A DNA stretch of 64,000 nucleotides, taken from assembly GCA_947652605.1 (NCBI GenBank), contig OX393583.1:7791222-7855221 (forward strand). The letters are read 5' to 3'. Positions 21,747-37,000 of the stretch are shown here, piece by piece. The stretch's first letter is position 1. Every line of letters begins with the position of its first letter. Made by a program: the position numbers and the translations under genes. The notes below the pieces were generated by a model that searched no databases, had not been told where the DNA came from, and worked only from the letters and a program-made list of their open reading frames with translations. This DNA is from Elmis aenea (lineage: Eukaryota; Arthropoda; Insecta; Coleoptera; Elmidae).

Positions 21747-23478
21747 AAACGGCTTGTTACATTTTGTTCAAATTTTAACATGTTATAGAGTTTGTTTTTT
21801 TTAGTATATTGCCATTTGTCTCAACTATTTTGAAATTTAATTTACAAAATTATTCAAAAAATTAAAAATTTTGAAATTTTTTTTCGAAAACGGCTTGTTA
21901 CATTTTGTTCAAATTTTAGCATGTTATAGAGTTTGTTTTTCTTAGTATAATGCCATTTGTCTCAACTATTTTGAAATTTAATTACAAAATTATTCAAAAA
22001 ATTAAAAATTTTGAAATTTTTTTTCGAAAACGGCTTGTTACATTTTGTTCAAATTTTAGCATGTTATAGAGTTTGTTTTTCTTAGTATAATGCTGTTTGT
22101 CTCAACTATTTTGAAATTTAATTTACAAAATTATTCAAAAAATTAAAAATTTTGGAAATTTTGATTTTTTTTTCGAAAACGACTTGTTACATTTTGTTTC
22201 ATTTTCAGCATGTTATAGAGTTTATTTTTCTAAGTATAATGCCGTTTGTCTCAACTATTTTGAAATTTAATTTACAAAATTATTCAAAAAATTAAAAATT
22301 TTGAAATTTTTTTTCGAAAACGGCTTGTTACATTTTGTTCAAATTTTAGCATGTTATAGAGTTTATTTTTCTTAGTATAATACCGTTTGTCTCAACTATT
22401 TCGAAATTTAAATTACAAAGTTATTCAAAAAATTAAAAATTTTGGAAATTTTGTAATTTTTTTTCGAAAACGGCTTGTTTCATTTTGTATAAATTTTAGC
22501 ATGTTATAGGGTTTGTTTTTCTTAGTATAATGCTATTTGTCTCAACTGTTTTGAAATTTAATTTACAAAATTATTCAAAAAATTAAAAATTTTGAAATTT
22601 TTTTTCGATAACGGCTTGTTACATTTTGTTCAAATTTTAGCATGTTATAGAGTTTGATTTTCTTAGTATAATGCCGTTTGTCTCAACTATTTTAAAATTT
22701 AATTTACAAAATTATTCAAAAAATTAAAAATTTTGAAAATTTTGAATTTTTTTTCGAAAACGGCTCGTTACATTTTGTTCCATTTTCAGCATGTTATAGA
22801 GTTTATTTTTCTAAGTATATAGCTGTTTGTCTCAACTATTTTGAAATTTAATTTACAAAATTATTCAAAAAATTAAAAATTTTGAAATTTTTTTTCGAAA
22901 ACGGCTTGTTACATTTTGTTCAAATATAAGCATGTTATAGAGTTTGTTTTTCTTAGTATAATGTTATTTGTGTCAACTATTTTGAAATTTAATTTACAAA
23001 ATTATTCAAAAAATTAAAAATTTTGGAAATTTTGAATTTTTTTTCGAAAACGGCTTGTTACATTTGGTTCCGTTTTTAGCTTGTTATAGAGTTTATTTTT
23101 CTAAGTTTAATGCCGTTTGTCTCAACTATTTTGAAATTTAATTTACAAAATTATTCAAAAAATTAAAAATTTTGAAATTTTTTTTCGAAAACGGCTTGTT
23201 ACATTTTGTTTAAATTTTAGCGTGTTATAGAGTTAGTTTTTCTTAGTATAATGCCGTTTGTCTCAACTATTTTGAAATTTAATTTACAAAATTATTCAAA
23301 AAATTAAAAATTTTAAAACTTTTGAATTTTTTTTCGAAAACGGCTCGTTAAATTTTGTTCCATCTTTAGCATGTTATAGAGTTTATTTTTCTAAGTTTAA
23401 TGCCGTTTGTCTTAACTATTTTGAAATTTAATTTACAAAATTATTCAAAAAATTAAAAATTTTGAAATTTCTTTTCGA
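21747..23478. repeat. 1,732-bp higher-order segment, copy 2
   Basis: Second copy of the segment above. Only a few base differences were seen, for example ATGTTATTTG at 22,961 where copy 1 has ATGCCATTTG. Confidence 0.85.
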
Positions 23479-24609
23479 AAACGGCTTGTTACATTTGGTT
23501 CAAATTTTAGCATGTTATAGAGTTTGTTTTTCTTAGTATAATGCCATTTGTCTCAACTATTTTGAAATTTAATTTACAAAATTATTCAAAAAATAAAAAA
23601 TTTTGGAATATTTGAATTTTTTTTCGAAAACGGCTTGTTACATTTTGTTCAAATATTAGCATGTTATAGAGTTTGTTTTTCTTAGTATATTGCCATTTGT
23701 CTCAACTATTTTGAAATTTAATTTACAAAATTATTCAAAAAATTGAAAATTTTGAAATTTTTTTTCGAAAACGGCTTGTTACATTTTGTTCAAATTTTAG
23801 CATGTTATAGAGGTTGTTTTTCTTAGTATAATGCTATTTGTCTCAACTATATTGAATATTAATTACAAAATTATTCAAAAAATTAAAAATTTTGAAATTT
23901 TTTTTCGAAAACGGCTTGTTACATTTTCTTCAAATTTAGCATGTTATAGAGTTTGTTTTTTTTAGTATAATGCCGTTTGTCTCAACTATTTTGAAATTTA
24001 ATTTACAAAATTATTCAAAAAATTAAAAATTTTGAAATTTTTTTTGAAAACGGCTTGTTACATTTTGTTCAAATTTTAGCATGTTATAGAGTTTGTTTTT
24101 CTTAGTATAATGCCGTTTGTCTCAACTATTTTAAAATTTAATTTACAAAATTATTCAAAAAATTAAAAATTTTGAAAATTTTGAATTTTTTTTCGAAAAC
24201 GGCTTGGTTCATTTGGTTCCGTTATAAGCTTGTTATAGAGTTTATTTTTCTTAGTATAATGCCGTTTGTCTCATTTATTTTGAAATTTAATTTACAAAAT
24301 TATTCAAAAAATTAAAAATTTTGAAATTTTTTTTCGAAAACGGCTTGTTACATTTTGTTCAAATTTAAGCGTGTTATAGAGTTAGTTTTTCTCAGTATAA
24401 TGCCATTTGTCTCAACTATTTTGAAATTTAATTTACAAAATTATTCAAAAAATTAAAAATTTTGAATTTTTTTTTCGAAAACGGCTGGTTACATTTTGTT
24501 CAAATTTTAGCATGTTATAGAGTTTGTTTTTCTTAGTATAATGCCATTTGTCTCAACTATTTTGAAATTTAATTTACAAAATTATTCAAAAAATTAAAAA
24601 TTTTGAAAT

Positions 24610-27600
24610 TTTTTTTTGAAAACGGCTTGTTACATTTTGTTCAAATTTTAGCATGTTATAGAGTTTGTTTTTCTTAGTATAATGCCGTTTGTCTCAACTA
24701 TTTTGAAATTTAATTTACAAAATTATTCAAAAAATTAAAAATTTTGAAAATTTAGAATTTTTTTTCGAAAACGGCTTGGTTCATTTGGTTCCGTTATTAG
24801 CTTGTTATAGAGTTTATTTTTCTTAGTATAATGCCGTTTGTCTCATTTATTTTGAAATTTAATTTACAAAATTATTCAAAAAATTAAAAATTTTGAAATT
24901 TTTTTTCGAAAACGGCTTGTTACATTTTGTTCAAATTTTAGCGTGTTATAGAGTTAGTTTTTCTCAGTATAATGCCATTTGTCTCAACTATTTTGAAATT
25001 TAATTTACAAAATTATTCAAAAAATTAAAAATTTTGAAATTTTTTTTCGAAAACGGCTTGTTACATTTTGTTCAAATTTTAGCATGTTATAGAGTTTGTT
25101 TTTCTTAGTATAATGCCATTTGTCTCAACTATTTTGAAATTTAATTTACAAAATTATTCAAAAAATTAAAAATTTTGGAATATTTGAATTTTTTTTCGAA
25201 AACGGCTTGTTACATTTTGTTCAAATTTTAGCATGTTATAGAGTTTGTTTTTTTTAGTATATTGCCATTTGTCTCAACTATTTTGAAATTTAATTTACAA
25301 AATTATTCAAAAAATTAAAAATTTTGAATTTTTTTTTCGAAAACGGCTTGTTACATTTTGTTCAAATTTTAGCATGTTATAGAGTTTGTTTTTCTTAGTA
25401 TAATGCCATTTGTCTCAACTATTTTGAAATTTAATTTACAAAATTATTCAAAAAATTAAAAATTTTGAAAATTTTTGAATTTTTTTTTGAAAACGGCTTG
25501 GTTCATTTGGTTCCGTTATTAGCTTGTTATAGAGTTTATTTTTCTTAGTATAATGCCGTTTGTCTTATTTATTTTGAAATTTAATTTACAAAATTATTCA
25601 AAAAATTAAAAATTTTGAAATTTTTTTTCGAAAACGGCTTGTTACATTTTGTTCAAATTTTAGCGTGTTATAGAGTTAGTTTTTCTCAGTATAATGCCAT
25701 TTGTCTCAACTATTTTGAAATTTAATTTACAAAATTATTCAAAAAATTAAAAATTTTGCATTTTTTTTTCGAAAACGGCATGTTACATTTTGTTCAAATT
25801 TTAGCATGTTATAGAGTTTGTTTTTCTTAGTATAATGCCATTTGTCTCAACTATTTTGAAATTTAATTTACAAAATTATTCAAAAAATTAAAAATTTTGA
25901 AATTTTTTTTTGAAAACGGCTTGTTACATTTTGTTCAAATTTTAGCATGTTATAGAGTTTGTTTTTCTTAGTATAATGCCGTTTGTCTCAACAATTTTGA
26001 AATTTAATTTACAAAATTATTCAAAAAATTAAAAATTTTGGAATATTTGAATTTTTTTTCCAAAACGGCTTGTTACATTTTGTTCAAATTTTAACATGTT
26101 ATAGAGTTTGTTTTTTTTAGTATATTGCCATTTGTCTCAACTATTTTGAAATTTAATTTACAAAATTATTCAAAAAATTAAAATTTTTGAAATTTTTTTT
26201 CGAAAACGGCTTGTTACATTTTGTTCAAATTTTAGCATGTTATAGAGTTTGTTTTTCTTAGTATAATGCCATTTGTCTCAACTATTTTGAAATTTAATTA
26301 CAAAATTATTCAAAAAATTAAAAATTTTGAAATTTTTTTTCGAAAACGGCTTGTTACATTTTGTTCAAATTTTAGCATGTTATAGAGTTTGTTTTTCTTA
26401 GTATAATGCTGTTTGTCTCAACTATTTTGAAATTTAATTTACAAAATTATTCAAAAAATTAAAAATTTTGGAAATTTTGATTTTTTTTTCGAAAACGACT
26501 TGTTACATTTTGTTTCATTTTCAGCATGTTATAGAGTTTATTTTTCTAAGTATAATGCCGTTTGTCTCAACTATTTTGAAATTTAATTTACAAAATTATT
26601 CAAAAAATTAAAAATTTTGAAATTTTTTTTCGAAAACGGCTTGTTACATTTTGTTCAAATTTTAGCATGTTATAGAGTTTATTTTTCTTAGTATAATACC
26701 GTTTGTCTCAACTATTTCGAAATTTAAATTACAAAGTTATTCAAAAAATTAAAAATTTTGGAAATTTTGTAATTTTTTTTCGAAAACGGCTTGTTTCATT
26801 TTGTATAAATTTTAGCATGTTATAGGGTTTGTTTTTCTTAGTATAATGCTATTTGTCTCAACTGTTTTGAAATTTAATTTACAAAATTATTCAAAAAATT
26901 AAAAATTTTGAAATTTTTTTTCGAAAACGGCTTGTTACATTTTGTTCAAATTTTAGCATGTTATAGAGTTTGATTTTCTTAGTATAATGCCGTTTGTCTC
27001 AACTATTTTAAAATTTAATTTACAAAATTATTCAAAAAATTAAAAATTTTGAAAATTTTGAATTTTTTTTCGAAAACGGCTCGTTACATTTTGTTCCATT
27101 TTCAGCATGTTATAGAGTTTATTTTTCTAAGTATATAGCTGTTTGTCTCAACTATTTTGAAATTTAATTTACAAAATTATTTAAAAAATTAAAAATTTTG
27201 AAATTTTTTTTCGAAAACGGCTTGTTACATTTTGTTCAAATTTTAGCATGTTATAGAGTTTGTTTTTCTTAGTATAATGCCGTTTGTCTCAACTATTTTG
27301 AAATTTAATTTACAAAATTATTCAAAAAATTAAAAATTTTGAAATTTTTGAATTTTTTTTCGAAAACGGCTCGTTACATTTTGTTCCATTTTCAGCATGT
27401 TATAGAGTTTATTTTTTTAAGTATAATGCCGTTTGTCTCAACTATTTTGAAATTTAATTTACAAAATTATTCAAAAAATTAAAAATTTTGAAATTTTTTT
27501 TCGAAAACGGTTTGTTACATTTTTTTCAAATTTTAGCATGTTATAGAGTTTGTTTTTCTTAGTATAATGCCCTTTGTCTCAACTATTTTGAAATTTAATT

Positions 27601-30600
27601 TACAAAATTATTCAAAAAATTAAAAATTTTGAAAATTTTGAATTTTTTTTCGAAAACGGCTTGTTACATTTGGTTCCGTTTTTAGCTTGTTATAGAGTTT
27701 ATTTTTCTAAGTATAATGCCGTTTGTCTCAACTATTTTGAAATTTAATTTACAAAATTATTCAAAAAATTAAAAATTTTGAAATTTTTTTTCGAAAACGG
27801 CTTGTTACATTTTGTTCAAATTTTAGCATGTTATAGAGTTGGTTTTTCTTAGTATGATGCCGTTTGTCTCAACTATTTTAAAATTTAATTTACAAAATTA
27901 TTCAAAAAATTAAAAATTTTGAAATTTTTTTTCGAAAACGGCTTGTTACATTTTGTTCAAAATTTAGCATGTTATAGAGTTTGTTTTTCTTAGTATAATG
28001 CCGTTTGTCTCAACTATTTTGAAATTTAATTTACAAAATTATTCAAAAAATTAAAAATTTTGAAAATTTTGAATTTTTTTTCGAAAACGGCTTGGTTCAT
28101 TTGGTTCCGTTTTTAGCTTGTTATAGAGTTTATTTTTCTAAGTATAATGTCGTTTGTCTCAACTATTTTGAAATTTAATTTACAAAATTATTCAAAAAAT
28201 TAAAAATTTTGAAATTTTTTTTCGAAAACGGCTTGTTACATTTTGTTCAAATTTTAGCGTGTTATAGAGTTAGTTTTTCTCAGTATAATGCCATTTGTCT
28301 CGACTGTTTTGAAATTTAATTTACAAAATTATTCAAAAAATTAAAAATTTTGAAATTTTTTTTCGAAAACGGCTTGTTACATTTTGTTCAAATTTTAGCA
28401 TGGTATAGAGTTTGTTTTTCTTAGTATAATGCCATTTGTCTCAACTATTTTGAAATTTAATTTACAAAATTATTCAAAAAATTAAAAATTTTGGAAATTT
28501 TAAATTTTTTTTCGAAAACGGCTTGTTACATTTGGTTCCGTTTTTAGCTTGTTATAGAGTTTATTTTTCTAAGTATAATGCCGTTTGTCTCAACTATTTT
28601 GAAACTTAATTTACAAAATTATTCAAAAATCTAAAAATTTTGAAATTTTTTTTCGAAAACGGCTTGTTTCATTTTGTTCAAATATTAACAGGTTATAGGG
28701 TTTGTTTTTCTTAGTATAATGCCATTTGTCTCAACTATTTTGAAATTTAATTTACAAAATTATTCTGAAAATTAAAAATTTTTAATTTTTTTTTCGAAAA
28801 CGGCTTGTTACATTTTGTTCAAATTTTAGCATGTAATAGAGTTTGATTTTCTTAGTATAATGCCGTTTGTCTCAACAATTTTGAAATTTAATTTACAAAA
28901 TTATTCAAAAAATTAAAAATTTTGAATTTTTTTTTCGAAAACGGCTTGTTACATTTTGTTCAAATTTTAGCATGTTATAGAGTTGGTTTTTCTTAGTATA
29001 ATGCCATTAGTCTCAACAATTTTGAAATTTAATTTACAAAATTATTCAAAAAATTAAAAATTTTGGAAATTTTGAATTTTTTTTCGAAAACGGCTCGTTA
29101 CATTACGTTCCATTTTCAGCATGTTATAGAGTTTATTTTTCTAAGTATAGTGCCGTTTGTCTCAACTGTTTTGAAACTTAATTCACAAAATTATTCAAAA
29201 AATTAAAAATTTTGAATTTTTTTTTCGAAAACGGCTTGTTTTATTTTGTTCAAATATTAGCATGTTATAGGGTTTGTTTTTCTTAGTATATTGCCATTTG
29301 TCTCAACTATTTTGAAATTTAATTTACAAAATTATTCTGAAAATTAAAAATTTTGAATTTTTTTTCGAAAACGGCTTGTTACATTTGGTTCAAATTTTAG
29401 CATGTAATAGAGTTTGATTTTCTTAGTATAATGCCGTTTGTCTCAACTATTTTGAAATTTAATTTACAAAATTATTCAAAAAATTAAAAATTTTGAAAAT
29501 ATTGAATTTTTTTTCGAAAACGGCTTGTTACATTTTGTTTTATTTTCAGCATGTCATAGAGTTTATTTTTCTAAGTATGATGCCGTTTGTCTCAACTATT
29601 TTGAAATTTAATTTACAAAATTATTCAAAAAATTAAAAATTTTGAAATTTTTTTTCGAAAACGGCTTGTTACATTTTGTTCAAAATTTAGCATGTTATAG
29701 AGTTTGTTTTTCTTAGTATAATGCCGTTTGTCTCAACTATTTTGAAATTTAATTTACAAAATTATTCAAAAAATTAAAAATTTTGAAAATTTTTAATTTT
29801 TTTTCGAAAACGGCTTGGTTCATTTGGTTTCGTTTTTAGCTTGTTATAGAGTTTATTTTTCTTAGTATAATGCCGTTTGTCTCAACTATTTTGAAATTTA
29901 ATTTACAAAATTATTCAAAAAATTAAAAATTTTGAAATTTTTTTTCGAAAACGGCTTGTTACATTTTGTTCAAATTTTAGCGTGTTATAGAGTTAGTTTT
30001 TCTCAGTATAATGCCATTTGTCTCAACTATTTTGAAATTTAATTTACAAAATTATTCAAAAAATTAAAAATTTTGAAATTTTTTTTCGAAAACGGCTTGT
30101 TACATTTTGTTCAAATTTTAGCATGTTATAGAGTTTGTTTTTCTTAGTATAATGCCATTTGTCTCAACTATTTTGAAATTTAATTTACAAAATTATTCAA
30201 AAAATTAAAAATTTTGGAAATTTTGAATTTTTTTTCGAAAACGGCTTGTTACATTTGGTTCCGTTTTTAGCTTGTTATAGAGTTTATTTTTCTAAGTATA
30301 ATGCCGTTTGTCTCAACTATTTTGAAATTTAATTTACAAAATTATTCAAAAAATTAAAAATTTTGAAATTTTTTTTCGAAAACGGCTTGTTACATTTTGT
30401 TCAAATTTTAGCGTGTTATAGAGTTAGTTTTTCTCCGTATAATGCCATTTGTCTCAACTATTTTGAAATTTAATTTACAAAATTATTCAAAAAATTAAAA
30501 ATTTTGAAATTTTTTTTCGAAAACGGCTTGTTACATTTTGTTCAAATTTTAGCATGTTATAGAGTTTGTTTTTCTTAGTATAATGCCATTTGTCTCAACT

Positions 30601-31089
30601 ATTTTGAAATTTAATTTACAAAATTATTCAAAAAATTAAAAATTTTGGAAATTTTGAATTTTTTTTCGAAAACGGCTTGTTACATTTGGTTCCGTTTTTA
30701 GCTTGTTATAGAGTTTATTTTTCTAAGTATGATGCCGTTTGTCTCAACTATTTTGAAATTTAATTTACAAAATTATTAAAAAAATTAAAAATTTTGAAAT
30801 TTTTTTTCGAAAACGGCTTGTTACATTTTGTTCAAATTTTAGCATGTTATAGAGTTGGTTTTTCTTAGTATGATGCCGGTTGTCTCAACTATTTTGAAAT
30901 TTAATTTACAAAATTATTCAAAAAATTAAAAATTTTGAAAATTTTGAATTTTTTTTCGAAAACGGCTTGGTTCATTTGGTTCCGTTTTTAGCTTGTTATA
31001 GAGTTTATTTTTCTTAGTATAATGCCGTTTGTCTCAACTATTTTGAAATTTAATTTACAAAATTATTCAAAAAATTAAAAATTTTGAAT
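24610..31089. repeat. 6,480-bp higher-order segment, copy 1
   Basis: It matches 31,090-37,569 at a constant offset of 6,480 bp (about 45 monomers). Rare shared variants include TTTTTTCCAAAACGGC, GTATATAGCTG and CATTACGTTCC. By eye the two copies differ at only a handful of bases plus two short patches. A similar but rearranged relative of its left part lies near 17-20.8 kb. Confidence 0.9.
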
Positions 31090-34000
31090 TTTTTTTTGAA
31101 AACGGCTTGTTACATTTTGTTCAAATTTTAGCATGTTATAGAGTTTGTTTTTCTTAGTATAATGCCGTTTGTCTCAACTATTTTGAAATTTAATTTACAA
31201 AATTATTCAAAAAATTAAAAATTTTGAAAATTTAGAATTTTTTTTCGAAAACGGCTTGGTTCATTTGGTTCCGTTATTAGCTTGTTATAGAGTTTATTTT
31301 TCTTAGTATAATGCCGTTTGTCTCATTTATTTTGAAATTTAATTTACAAAATTATTCAAAAAATTAAAAATTTTGAAATTTTTTTTCGAAAACGGCTTGT
31401 TACATTTTGTTCAAATTTTAGCGTGTTATAGAGTTAGTTTTTCTCAGTATAATGCCATTTGTCTCAACTATTTTGAAATTTAATTTACAAAATTATTCAA
31501 AAAATTAAAAATTTTGAAATTTTTTTTCGAAAACGGCTTGTTACATTTTGTTCAAATTTTAGCATGTTATAGAGTTTGTTTTTCTTAGTATAATGCCATT
31601 TGTCTCAACTATTTTGAAATTTAATTTACAAAATTATTCAAAAAATTAAAAATTTTGGAATATTTGAATTTTTTTTCGAAAACGGCTTGTTACATTTTGT
31701 TCAAATTTTAGCATGTTATAGAGTTTGTTTTTTTTAGTATATTGCCATTTGTCTCAACTATTTTGAAATTTAATTTACAAAATTATTCAAAAAATTAAAA
31801 ATTTTGAATTTTTTTTTCGAAAACGGCTTGTTACATTTTGTTCAAATTTTAGCATGTTATAGAGTTTGTTTTTCTTAGTATAATGCCATTTGTCTCAACT
31901 ATTTTGAAATTTAATTTACAAAATTATTCAAAAAATTAAAAATTTTGAAAATTTTTGAATTTTTTTTTGAAAACGGCTTGGTTCATTTGGTTCCGTTATT
32001 AGCTTGTTATAGAGTTTATTTTTCTTAGTATAATGCCGTTTGTCTTATTTATTTTGAAATTTAATTTACAAAATTATTCAAAAAATTAAAAATTTTGAAA
32101 TTTTTTTTCGAAAACGGCTTGTTACATTTTGTTCAAATTTTAGCGTGTTATAGAGTTAGTTTTTCTCAGTATAATGCCATTTGTCTCAACTATTTTGAAA
32201 TTTAATTTACAAAATTATTCAAAAAATTAAAAATTTTGCATTTTTTTTTCGAAAACGGCATGTTACATTTTGTTCAAATTTTAGCATGTTATAGAGTTTG
32301 TTTTTCTTAGTATAATGCCATTTGTCTCAACTATTTTGAAATTTAATTTACAAAATTATTCAAAAAATTAAAAATTTTGAATTTTTTTTTTGAAAACGGC
32401 TTGTTACATTTTGTTCAAATTTTAGCATGTTATAGAGTTTGTTTTTCTTAGTATAATGCCGTTTGTCTCAACAATTTTGAAATTTAATTTACAAAATTAT
32501 TCAAAAAATTAAAAATTTTGGAATATTTGAATTTTTTTTCCAAAACGGCTTGTTACATTTTGTTCAAATTTTAACATGTTATAGAGTTTGTTTTTTTTAG
32601 TATATTGCCATTTGTCTCAACTATTTTGAAATTTAATTTACAAAATTATTCAAAAAATTAAAATTTTTGAAATTTTTTTTCGAAAACGGCTTGTTACATT
32701 TTGTTCAAATTTTAGCATGTTATAGAGTTTGTTTTTCTTAGTATAATGCCATTTGTCTCAACTATTTTGAAATTTAATTACAAAATTATTCAAAAAATTA
32801 AAAATTTTGAAATTTTTTTTCGAAAACGGCTTGTTACATTTTGTTCAAATTTTAGCATGTTATAGAGTTTGTTTTTCTTAGTATAATGCTGTTTGTCTCA
32901 ACTATTTTGAAATTTAATTTACAAAATTATTCAAAAAATTAAAAATTTTGGAAATTTTGATTTTTTTTTCGAAAACGACTTGTTACATTTTGTTTCATTT
33001 TCAGCATGTTATAGAGTTTATTTTTCTAAGTATAATGCCGTTTGTCTCAACTATTTTGAAATTTAATTTACAAAATTATTCAAAAAATTAAAAATTTTGA
33101 AATTTTTTTTCGAAAACGGCTTGTTACATTTTGTTCAAATTTTAGCATGTTATAGAGTTTATTTTTCTTAGTATAATACCGTTTGTCTCAACTATTTCGA
33201 AATTTAAATTACAAAGTTATTCAAAAAATTAAAAATTTTGGAAATTTTGTAATTTTTTTTCGAAAACGGCTTGTTACATTTTGTTCAAATTTTAGCATGT
33301 TATAGGGTTTGTTTTTCTTAGTATAATGCTATTTGTCTCAACTGTTTTGAAATTTAATTTACAAAATTATTCAAAAAATTAAAAATTTTGAAATTTTTTT
33401 TCGAAAACGGCTTGTTACATTTTGTTCAAATTTTAGCATGTTATAGAGTTTGATTTTCTTAGTATAATGCCGTTTGTCTCAACTATTTTAAAATTTAATT
33501 TACAAAATTATTCAAAAAATTAAAAATTTTGAAAATTTTGAATTTTTTTTCGAAAACGGCTCGTTACATTTTGTTCCATTTTCAGCATGTTATAGAGTTT
33601 ATTTTTCTAAGTATATAGCTGTTTGTCTCAACTATTTTGAAATTTAATTTACAAAATTATTTAAAAAATTAAAAATTTTGAAATTTTTTTTCGAAAACGG
33701 CTTGTTACATTTTGTTCAAATTTTAGCATGTTATAGAGTTTGTTTTTCTTAGTATAATGCCGTTTGTCTCAACTATTTTGAAATTTAATTTACAAAATTA
33801 TTCAAAAAATTAAAAATTTTGAAATTTTTGAATTTTTTTTCGAAAACGGCTCGTTACATTTTGTTCCATTTTCAGCATGTTATAGAGTTTATTTTTTTAA
33901 GTATAATGCCGTTTGTCTCAACTATTTTGAAATTTAATTTACAAAATTATTCAAAAAATTAAAAATTTTGAAATTTTTTTTCGAAAACGGTTTGTTACAT

Positions 34001-37000
34001 TTTTTTCAAATTTTAGCATGTTATAGAGTTTGTTTTTCTTAGTATAATGCCCTTTGTCTCAACTATTTTGAAATTTAATTTACAAAATTATTCAAAAAAT
34101 TAAAAATTTTGAAAATTTTGAATTTTTTTTCGAAAACGGCTTGTTACATTTGGTTCCGTTTTTAGCTTGTTATAGAGTTTATTTTTCTAAGTATAATGCC
34201 GTTTGTCTCAACTATTTTGAAATTTAATTTACAAAATTATTCAAAAAATTAAAAATTTTGAAATTTTTTTTCGAAAACGGCTTGTTACATTTTGTTCAAA
34301 TTTTAGCATGTTATAGAGTTGGTTTTTCTTAGTATGATGCCGTTTGTCTCAACTATTTTAAAATTTAATTTACAAAATTATTCAAAAAATTAAAAATTTT
34401 GAAATTTTTTTTCGAAAACGGCTTGTTACATTTTGTTCAAAATTTAGCATGTTATAGAGTTTGTTTTTCTTAGTATAATGCCGTTTGTCTCAACTATTTT
34501 GAAATTTAATTTACAAAATTATTCAAAAAATTAAAAATTTTGAAAATTTTGAATTTTTTTTCGAAAACGGCTTGGTTCATTTGGTTCCGTTTTTAGCTTG
34601 TTATAGAGTTTATTTTTCTAAGTATAATGTCGTTTGTCTCAACTATTTTGAGATTTAATTTACAAAATTATTCAAAAAATTAAAAATTTTGAAATTTTTT
34701 TTCGAAAACGGCTTGTTACATTTTGTTCAAATTTTAGCGTGTTATAGAGTTAGTTTTTCTCAGTATAATGCCATTTGTCTCGACTGTTTTGAAATTTAAT
34801 TTACAAAATTATTCAAAAAATTAAAAATTTTGAAATTTTTTTTCGAAAACGGCTTGTTACATTTTGTTCAAATTTTAGCATGGTATAGAGTTTGTTTTTC
34901 TTAGTATAATGCCATTTGTCTCAACTATTTTGAAATTTAATTTACAAAATTATTCAAAAAATTAAAAATTTTGGAAATTTTAAATTTTTTTTCGAAAACG
35001 GCTTGTTACATTTGGTTCCGTTTTTAGCTTGTTATAGAGTTTATTTTTCTAAGTATAATGCCGTTTGTCTCAACTATTTTGAAACTTAATTTACAAAATT
35101 ATTCAAAAATCTAAAAATTTTGAAATTTTTTTTCGAAAACGGCTTGTTTCATTTTGTTCAAATTTTAGCATGTAATAGAGTTTGATTTTCTTAGTATAAT
35201 GCCGTTTGTCTCAACTATTTTGAAATTTAATTTACAAAATTATTCTGAAAATTAAAAATTTTTAATTTTTTTTTCGAAAACGGCTTGTTACATTTTGTTC
35301 AAATTTTAGCATGTAATAGAGTTTGATTTTCTTAGTATAATGCCGTTTGTCTCAACAATTTTGAAATTTAATTTACAAAATTATTCAAAAAATTAAAAAT
35401 TTTGAATTTTTTTTTCGAAAACGGCTTGTTACATTTTGTTCAAATTTTAGCATGTTATAGAGTTGGTTTTTCTTAGTATAATGCCATTAGTCTCAACAAT
35501 TTTGAAATTTAATTTACAAAATTATTCAAAAAATTAAAAATTTTGGAAATTTTGAATTTTTTTTCGAAAACGGCTCGTTACATTACGTTCCATTTTCAGC
35601 ATGTTATAGAGTTTATTTTTCTAAGTATAGTGCCGTTTGTCTCAACTGTTTTGAAACTTAATTCACAAAATTATTCAAAAAATTAAAAATTTTGAATTTT
35701 TTTTTCGAAAACGGCTTGTTTTATTTTGTTCAAATATTAGCATGTTATAGGGTTTGTTTTTCTTAGTATATTGCCATTTGTCTCAACTATTTTGAAATTT
35801 AATTTACAAAATTATTCTGAAAATTAAAAATTTTGAATTTTTTTTCGAAAACGGCTTGTTACATTTGGTTCAAATTTTAGCATGTAATAGAGTTTGATTT
35901 TCTTAGTATAATGCCGTTTGTCTCAACTATTTTGAAATTTAATTTACAAAATTATTCAAAAAATTAAAAATTTTGAAAATATTGAATTTTTTTTCGAAAA
36001 CGGCTTGTTACATTTTGTTTTATTTTCAGCATGTCATAGAGTTTATTTTTCTAAGTATGATGCCGTTTGTCTCAACTATTTTGAAATTTAATTTACAAAA
36101 TTATTCAAAAAATTAAAAATTTTGAAATTTTTTTTCGAAAACGGCTTGTTACATTTTGTTCAAAATTTAGCATGTTATAGAGTTTGTTTTTCTTAGTATA
36201 ATGCCGTTTGTCTCAACTATTTTGAAATTTAATTTACAAAATTATTCAAAAAATTAAAAATTTTGAAAATTTTTAATTTTTTTTCGAAAACGGCTTGGTT
36301 CATTTGGTTTCGTTTTTAGCTTGTTATAGAGTTTATTTTTCTTAGTATAATGCCGTTTGTCTCAACTATTTTGAAATTTAATTTACAAAATTATTCAAAA
36401 AATTAAAAATTTTGAAATTTTTTTTCGAAAACGGCTTGTTACATTTTGTTCAAATTTTAGCGTGTTATAGAGTTAGTTTTTCTCAGTATAATGCCATTTG
36501 TCTCAACTATTTTGAAATTTAATTTACAAAATTATTCAAAAAATTAAAAATTTTGAAATTTTTTTTCGAAAACGGCTTGTTACATTTTGTTCAAATTTTA
36601 GCATGTTATAGAGTTTGTTTTTCTTAGTATAATGCCATTTGTCTCAACTATTTTGAAATTTAATTTACAAAATTATTCAAAAAATTAAAAATTTTGGAAA
36701 TTTTGAATTTTTTTTCGAAAACGGCTTGTTACATTTGGTTCCGTTTTTAGCTTGTTATAGAGTTTATTTTTCTAAGTATAATGCCGTTTGTCTCAACTAT
36801 TTTGAAATTTAATTTACAAAATTATTCAAAAAATTAAAAATTTTGAAATTTTTTTTCGAAAACGGCTTGTTACATTTTGTTCAAATTTTAGCGTGTTATA
36901 GAGTTAGTTTTTCTCCGTATAATGCCATTTGTCTCAACTATTTTGAAATTTAATTTACAAAATTATTCAAAAAATTAAAAATTTTGAAATTTTTTTTCGA

